A stretch of DNA of 10,579 nucleotides from Clostridia bacterium (lineage in GTDB: Bacteria; Bacillota_A; Clostridia; Oscillospirales; CAG-272), in contig JAFQUG010000065.1 in assembly GCA_017408625.1 (NCBI GenBank), positions 1-10,579 on the forward strand, in the 5' to 3' direction. The position numbers were made by a program, and so were the translations under genes. Below are positions 5,860 through 10,579 of the stretch, in pieces (position 1 is the stretch's first letter; every line of letters starts with the position of its first letter). The notes under the pieces are model-generated. The model had not been told where the DNA came from. It searched no databases and saw nothing but the letters and a program-made list of their open reading frames with translations.

Positions 5860-6867
5860 ATGATTTTAGCTGATAAGATAATCACTTTGAGAAAAAAGAA
5901 CGGTTGGTCGCAAGAGGAGCTTGCCGAAAAGGTGGGCGTTTCCCGTCAGGCAATCTCCAAATGGGAGAGCGCACAATCCGTCCCCGACCTTGATAAGATC
6001 CTGCACATGAGCGAGATCTTCGGCGTGACGACAGACTTCCTTTTAAAAGATGAAATGGAAGCCGAGGAATACACCGGCTCGACCGCTGATGATTCCCCCC
6101 TGCGCTCAGTGTCCATGGAGGATGCCAACAAATATCTTGCATTCAAGCGCAGCGCGGCTGCCAAGATCGCCTATGGCGTGCTGCTCTGCATCTTCTCCCC
6201 TATTTGTCTGATCATTCTCGGAGGCCTTGCCGATGCGGGTATGATTAACGAAACTGTTGCATCTGCTGTCGGTGTTTCCGTACTGCTTGGCATCATTGCA
6301 GTTGCAGTCGGTACGTTTATTGCCACCGGCATTGCGGGCAAGCCTTGGGAATTCATCGACGAGAAAAAGGGCTTTGAGCTTTCTTACGGCGTGGACGGCA
6401 TGGTGCGGGAAAAGCGCGCCGCTTTTACCCCCGTATACACCAAGTTGACAGTAGCCGGAGTGGTGCTTTGCATCTTCTGTGCTGCTCCCCTGATCGTGAC
6501 AAGCGCTTTAGAAATGGAGCTGCTCAGCGTGATCATGATCGGTGTGCTGCTGGCCATTTGCGGCACGGGCGTGTTCTGTTTCGTGATTGGCGGTATTCGC
6601 TACGACGCATACGAAAACCTGCTGACGGGTGACCGCAGAATCGGTGCTGAAAAGAACGTCAAAAAAACCAAGAGCGCACAGGCGTTGTTCTCTGAGGTTT
6701 ATTGGCTGATCACGACAGCCGTGTATTTTGGATGGAGCTTTCTTTCGGGTGACTGGCACATCACGTGGCTGACTTGGGTAGTCGGCTCTGCCATTTTCAC
6801 CATCATCAAGCTGATCTACAAGGTCAGATCCGGCAAGGACCTCGATTCCGACGAGGAAGAGGATTGA
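5860..6867 (+). CDS. XRE-family regulator with C-terminal membrane domain
   Basis: This 335-residue protein joins an N-terminal Cro/C1-type helix-turn-helix (about 5-62, with the recognition region [18 protein letters not shown] at 27-44) to an acidic linker (63-90) and about six membrane helices (near 103-123, 133-158, 196-216, 221-246, 280-296 and 302-321). It ends in a very acidic tail, DSDEEED. The DNA-binding part should face the cytoplasm while the rest anchors it in the membrane. Such regulators are common in Clostridia, but their signals are mostly unknown. The ATG at 5860 follows a GAGGTG site. It is transcribed alone from its own promoter, and the TTGCAA array in front of it may be its own operator. 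No partner transporter or enzyme lies directly downstream; the next genes are convergent. Confidence 0.85.
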   Translation: MILADKIITLRKKNGWSQEELAEKVGVSRQAISKWESAQSVPDLDKILHMSEIFGVTTDFLLKDEMEAEEYTGSTADDSPLRSVSMEDANKYLAFKRSAAAKIAYGVLLCIFSPICLIILGGLADAGMINETVASAVGVSVLLGIIAVAVGTFIATGIAGKPWEFIDEKKGFELSYGVDGMVREKRAAFTPVYTKLTVAGVVLCIFCAAPLIVTSALEMELLSVIMIGVLLAICGTGVFCFVIGGIRYDAYENLLTGDRRIGAEKNVKKTKSAQALFSEVYWLITTAVYFGWSFLSGDWHITWLTWVVGSAIFTIIKLIYKVRSGKDLDSDEEED

Positions 6868-6872
6868 TCAAT

Positions 6873-6937
6873 TGACCGATGCAGGGGAGGAATATTTGCA
6901 AGCAAATATTCCTCCCGCACGCGATGATAACAGGTCA
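6873..6937. repeat. Long perfect hairpin downstream of the XRE gene
   Basis: GGGAGGAATATTTGC (6885-6899) and its perfect 15-base complement (6902-6916) are separated by two bases. TGACC (6873-6877) and GGTCA (6933-6937) form a possible outer pair. It starts within 20 bases of the stop codon at 6865-6867 but lacks a T-tract, so it could protect or end the transcript without being a classical terminator. Confidence 0.7.
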
Positions 6938-6973
6938 GCGTTCGGATATAACAAACACAAACTGTTTTCGGGC

Positions 6974-6992
6974 GGGAGGATAATATCCTCCC
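6974..6992. repeat. Short hairpin GGGAGGAT/ATCCTCCC
   Basis: Perfect 8-base arms (6974-6981 and 6985-6992) around a 3-base centre, followed by CCTACGA. The GGGAGGA start and TCCTCCC end match the hairpin at 6885-6916, so the two may be members of the same small intergenic repeat type. Confidence 0.6.
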
Positions 6993-7015
6993 CTACGAAG
7001 ATACTTTATATAGAG

Positions 7016-7047
7016 AAAACCCACCGATTTGATTCGGCGGGTTTTTT
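7016..7047 (-). terminator. Terminator of the minus-strand operon, probably bidirectional
   Basis: AAAACCCACCGA (7016-7027) opposes TCGGCGGGTTTT (7034-7045) around a 6-base loop. The single irregular position is a G-U wobble in minus-strand RNA and an A-C mismatch in plus-strand RNA, so it should work better for the minus strand. It begins 3 bases beyond the minus-strand stop at 7051. Six T at 7042-7047 also give plus-strand transcripts of the XRE gene a T-tract. Confidence 0.82.
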
Positions 7048-7050
7048 CAA

Positions 7051-8961
7051 TCAAAAATATAAAGGATTCTTGGATCCCATGCAAACCAAATGCTCGGCAC
7101 AGGTCGGTCCCTTGGAGAAGATCAGATTATACTTGGCATCGGCATTGACTCTCGTCAGGCGCAGCACCGCGCGATTTTCTCCCTTTTGCAGCTTGACGCC
7201 CTGTACGTGCACGTTCTCGGCCGTCCATGTGTCGCACGTCTTGCGCTCGGCAATCAATTCCCCGTTGATCCAAAGCGCAAACGGTGCGCTGTGGCCGATC
7301 TGCACGCAGCACTCCATATCCTCGGGGCAAAGCAGCACGCGCGACAGATATGCCGTGCAAGGGCCTTGGAAGCCAAACAAATCACGCATGGTAAAGCTGT
7401 CCTGCTCTTGCACGAACACCTCTTCCACGTATTTGCCATTCTCACAGGGAGGTGCAAACAGCTCGGCCTCGGTCAGATACTCCGTATCGGTATCGGGCGC
7501 GAAATTGAGATGGAAGCGACGAACCACATCATTGGGATCGCCGTCATGCTGCACACCCGCAAACAAGTGCCAATAATTGGGCACCTTACTGAGTGCCTCT
7601 GTGGTGCACTCGGGATCGGTTTTCCAGATAGGTCCCGTTACCTTCCACAAGGCAGCACCCGAAAGGCCAAAGCAATACTCGTAAGTATCCCGATCCAATG
7701 CATATCTGACGCTGATTTTGTTGCACTCATACAGCTCATGTGCGTTGGCATCCGGTGTAAAGTGCAGCTCCAGCTGCTTTTGCTGTCCCGGCTCAAAGGT
7801 CATCAGCGCGTCCGTCTTCGTGCCAAGCCCGCAAACCTGCAGCTCGGTGCAAAACGGCTTATAGGTGGTATTGGTCGCGCGCAGGATGACGCACTTGGTC
7901 TGACCCAACGAGATGGAAGGGCCGTCCGGGTACTCCACCTCAAAGCAAAGCGGATCGCGGTCATCAAAATCGTACATGACGGGAGGGCCGTCCTCTACCA
8001 TCTCGCGAGACAGGTACGAGCCAAGCTCTGCGATCTCGCAGGCAAGATCGTATACGCTGTCCGAGTGCCCCGGTGACCGTACACCCAGCACAAACTTGAC
8101 GTCCCCCAGCCCATACTGTGCGATCAGTGATTTTGCTCCGCGGATCACACCGATCACCGCACCCGCAGTCGCACAGGTACAGTCGGTATCAAAGCCGCAA
8201 TTCAGCGCCTCCATGGCGGTTCTGATCAGATCCAAGTCTCCCCTCAGCAGTGCGGCCAGCGTGATACCCACGTTCTGGAACATGTTGGTGCAGTCAGGAT
8301 GCCCGTATTTATGCAGAATGCGTCCGAGCACTGCCTTGACACTGTCGTACTTCTCACACCATGCAACCGTGTCGTTGATCAACTCGCGCAGCTTGCAATC
8401 AGCAGGCACAACGCCAAGCGCCGTGCGGATCAGGCAATCCAAGTCTTCCTCAAAAAAGGCCATTGCCTCCAAGGCTGCAAAAAACTGCTCGGCATACACC
8501 GATTCGCCGCTATGATCCAACACACCGTCACGCGCAGAGATCTCTGCTGCCTTGGAGGGCTGCACGGGATACAGACAAGCCCAGATCTCACTGCGGATAG
8601 GGCAACCCATGCCCTCAATATAGAAATCGTTGCAAAAGCGTCCGCTTTCGGGCGGATAAATGCCCTTGGCAAAATTCTTACGCATGATGGCATACTCACC
8701 GGGCGAGTAGTCACAATTCTCACAAAAGCACTCAAGCAGATCGTACGAAGTGAAATTCTCTCCGTATTTCTTGACCACATCCAGCCAAAGCACCTGCAGA
8801 TCCAGGTCATCGTTTGGCAGCATGGTATCGATCATGGTGGGCTTGAAATACAAATTGAGCGGCATTTTGATGCCCTCATAGGGCGCGCCCATGGTACCCG
8901 CCACCGTCTTCCCCAGAAAGCAGCCGTATACCTTATCCAAATATTGCTCGTAAGTGATCAT
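7051..8961 (-). CDS. ADP-ribosylglycohydrolase family protein with C-terminal beta-rich domains
   Basis: Residues 1 to about 320 of this 636-residue protein match the ADP-ribosylglycohydrolase fold, whose known members use two metal ions to hydrolyse ADP-ribose N- or O-glycosidic bonds. The glycine-rich GCFLGKTVAGTMGAP (13-27) starts the domain. NDD at 50-52 (then D54) stands where family members usually have TDD, and D258-T259-D260 in GFDTDCTCATAGAVIG supplies the second metal-binding set. Residues about 325-440 and 500-625 look like beta-sandwich domains; APFALWINGEL (559-569) and LQKGENRAVLRL (591-602) resemble jelly-roll ligand-binding modules of glycoside hydrolases. The substrate may therefore be a sugar compound and not ADP-ribosylated protein. 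No signal peptide is seen, so it is probably cytosolic. The ATG at 8961 lies one base after the stop of the CotH gene, which implies translational coupling. Confidence 0.83.
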   Translation of the reverse strand: MITYEQYLDKVYGCFLGKTVAGTMGAPYEGIKMPLNLYFKPTMIDTMLPNDDLDLQVLWLDVVKKYGENFTSYDLLECFCENCDYSPGEYAIMRKNFAKGIYPPESGRFCNDFYIEGMGCPIRSEIWACLYPVQPSKAAEISARDGVLDHSGESVYAEQFFAALEAMAFFEEDLDCLIRTALGVVPADCKLRELINDTVAWCEKYDSVKAVLGRILHKYGHPDCTNMFQNVGITLAALLRGDLDLIRTAMEALNCGFDTDCTCATAGAVIGVIRGAKSLIAQYGLGDVKFVLGVRSPGHSDSVYDLACEIAELGSYLSREMVEDGPPVMYDFDDRDPLCFEVEYPDGPSISLGQTKCVILRATNTTYKPFCTELQVCGLGTKTDALMTFEPGQQKQLELHFTPDANAHELYECNKISVRYALDRDTYEYCFGLSGAALWKVTGPIWKTDPECTTEALSKVPNYWHLFAGVQHDGDPNDVVRRFHLNFAPDTDTEYLTEAELFAPPCENGKYVEEVFVQEQDSFTMRDLFGFQGPCTAYLSRVLLCPEDMECCVQIGHSAPFALWINGELIAERKTCDTWTAENVHVQGVKLQKGENRAVLRLTRVNADAKYNLIFSKGPTCAEHLVCMGSKNPLYF

Positions 8962-8962
8962 G

Positions 8963-10579
8963 TCAATCCCCTATCCTTTCCAATGCCCGCTCTAACTGCT
9001 CTATAAAGTATGCGGGGCGGTTGTTGACGTACTTTTTGATGGCGGAATACTCCTTCTGCCATGCCTTGAGATTGTAGCCGTTGCCGATATTGTGTCCCCA
9101 GCGGCTGATGTGCCGCTCCATTTCGGGCTTGATGGCGTTTGCGCCCGTGCTCAGCTCGGCAAGCAGCAGCTCTGCCGACTCAGCAGAGCCATCTTGCGGC
9201 AGATCTGCTCAAAATCTGCTCGGAATTCGTCGTTTTCAAGGCAATACGCCAGCATGCACTGCAGCCCCAGCGAATCGGGATACATGCGCTCCTCTCCCGA
9301 ATAGGAATACAGATCGTGGTAGTCCACAAAATTGCCCAGCATGCGGTAGAAGCTGTCCACCTCGGGGGTGGTATCCAGCTCGGGATTGAGGTGTGCGGAA
9401 TCGTATCTGCCAAGTCCCAGATCAAGGTCGCGGGTCATAAATCTCCACTTGCCGTCCGTGATCTCAACGCCATCAATGGGCGCACCGGTATAACGCCACA
9501 GCTTGACGTTATTGTGCGGCCAGTCGTGGTTGGAGGTATAAAGATTGAGTGCACAGTATTCGGCAAAGCTGTGCAGGTCCACAAGAGAGGCAAGCGTGTC
9601 GAAATAAGAGGCGTTGCCCTTTTTCTGTGCCATTGCCACCTTATCGCAGATGGTCTCCCAAGCGGCAAGCTCGTCCGCGTTTTCGCTGTCGTAATAGAAC
9701 CAATCCCCGTCAAAGCGGCCGCCGCGCGAGGTATCCAGCTCGCTCTTGACCACTACCACGTCGTCGTCAAGCACACCGTACACACGCTTGACGTAGTCCT
9801 CGTTCATGTTCTCCTTCATGTCCAAGATGCCGTAATACTCGCCGTTGACGTACACCACGGCAAACGCGGAGCAGGCATAATCCAGAGTATCCGTGACGTG
9901 AGCGGCAAAATTGTTGACTGCGTTATCGCGGAGCAGCGAGGCGTGCAGCGGATCGACAGAGTTGTGCAGAAGAGAGTCGTTGCCGCCGTTGCGCAAAATC
10001 AGACTGTCGTATCTGTCTAAGACCTCGCCTGCGTCCTTGCCCGCGCGCACCACGCGATCCGGGAAGAAGGCGTAGCGGAAGGTGCCCGTGCCCTCGTAAA
10101 CATCGGTATCGTAGTAGCCGGTCTTGCGCGCAATGATCTTGAACGACTTTTGCGAAAGCGCACGCGACGAGCCGCCGAAGATGCGCATGCCGCCATCCTG
10201 CGAGATCACTCTCTCACCCGCGGGCGTGACAATCTCAATATGCGTGGGCATTTCTATTTTTTCGGTATAATGAGAACAAAGCTGATCAAAATCGTCGGGC
10301 TCAAGCGTCAGAGACACGGTATAAAGCGCCGCACGCTCGCTGTTGGCCTTGATATACGTATGCGTGACCACCTTGCCCACGATCTTGCCGTCAGAATCAA
10401 AGCAGGCCGTGCGGATGACGGTCGCATCCTTGCCGGGCACACTGATCTCACCCTCGGCCGCCTTGGACTTCTTTGTGGGCACGCTGCCGTCCGTAGTATA
10501 GCGCACAGTATAATCCGTACCCTCGGGCGCCGTGAGCGTCAGCTGCTCGGACGATTTGTAAAGTCCGCCCGCCAAAGAG
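8963..10579 (-). CDS. CotH kinase family protein, 5' partial, with an apparent frameshift
   Basis: The frame is open at the right edge, so the start lies beyond the window; an internal TTG at 10573-10575 is not a believable start. Numbering from that codon, residues 1-75 look like a chitobiase/hexosaminidase C-terminal type beta domain (LTLTAPEG, RYTTDGSVPT). Then comes a CotH kinase-like domain: FGGSSRALSQKSFKI (133-147), RNGGND (195-200), YVNGEYYGILDMKENMNEDY (242-261), NHDWPHNNVKLWR (349-361) and WRFMTRDLDLGLG (377-389) with the D-L-D metal motif. Bacillus CotH phosphorylates spore-coat proteins. The original frame stops at 9151-9153, but the next frame continues from about 9184 with 73 more residues containing IKPEMERHISRWG and NNRPAYFIEQL, which are typical CotH C-terminal motifs, and ends at 8963. 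A one-base loss (or equivalent -1 shift) between 9151 and 9211 is therefore inferred. Secretion or spore role cannot be judged without the N-terminus. Confidence 0.82.

Noticed and set aside
7090..8076. Plus-strand open frame of 328 residues
   Set aside because: It is antisense to the ADP-ribosylglycohydrolase gene, which has clear motifs; the open frame is a by-product of codon bias.
9151..9211. Programmed -1 ribosomal frameshift in the CotH gene
   Set aside because: A small hairpin is present, but there is no slippery heptamer at a fitting distance, so mutation or sequence error is the simpler explanation.
9139..10020. Plus-strand open frame of 293 residues
   Set aside because: Antisense to the CotH gene, with repetitive I/V-rich sequence and no domain; a shadow frame.

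Overview
The window looks like chromosomal DNA of a Gram-positive, gut-type Clostridia (Bacillota). That is an inference from consensus sigma-A promoters with extended -10 elements, strong AGGAGG-type ribosome binding sites, the gene families present, moderately high GC, and intergenic space filled with small palindromic repeats. I cannot name the species.

Layout, left to right. Positions 1-297 hold no gene: a palindrome, a tandem direct repeat and a promoter. A stand-alone radical SAM/SPASM gene (298-1125) has its own promoter and terminator. A 455-base gene-free stretch (1160-1614) follows. It carries a 344-base inverted-repeat element with a second palindromic repeat inside it, then a consensus promoter. 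That promoter drives azlC-azlD (branched-chain amino acid exporter) and a small unrecognised one-helix membrane protein, closed by a terminator at 3038-3061. Next come a PLP-dependent aminotransferase with its own promoter (3154-4365), trpS (4510-5511) and a membrane-bound XRE-type regulator (5860-6867), all on the plus strand. Copies of the same palindromic repeat lie between aminotransferase and trpS and between trpS and the regulator. The regulator's promoter has an array of TTGCAA motifs in front of it. Two short hairpins and a convergent terminator (7016-7047) separate this half from a minus-strand operon.

The minus-strand operon reads inward from the right edge. A CotH-kinase-family gene (5' end beyond the window, with an apparent -1 frameshift near 9180) is followed after one base by an ADP-ribosylglycohydrolase-family gene with C-terminal beta-rich domains. 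The two are almost certainly co-translated.

The points most worth following are the repeat family, whose hairpin arms differ between copies but stay complementary and whose core seems nested inside an inverted copy of itself; the frameshift in the CotH gene; and the tight pairing of a CotH-type kinase with an ADP-ribosylglycohydrolase-fold enzyme. No CRISPR array, tRNA, rRNA or transposase gene was seen.
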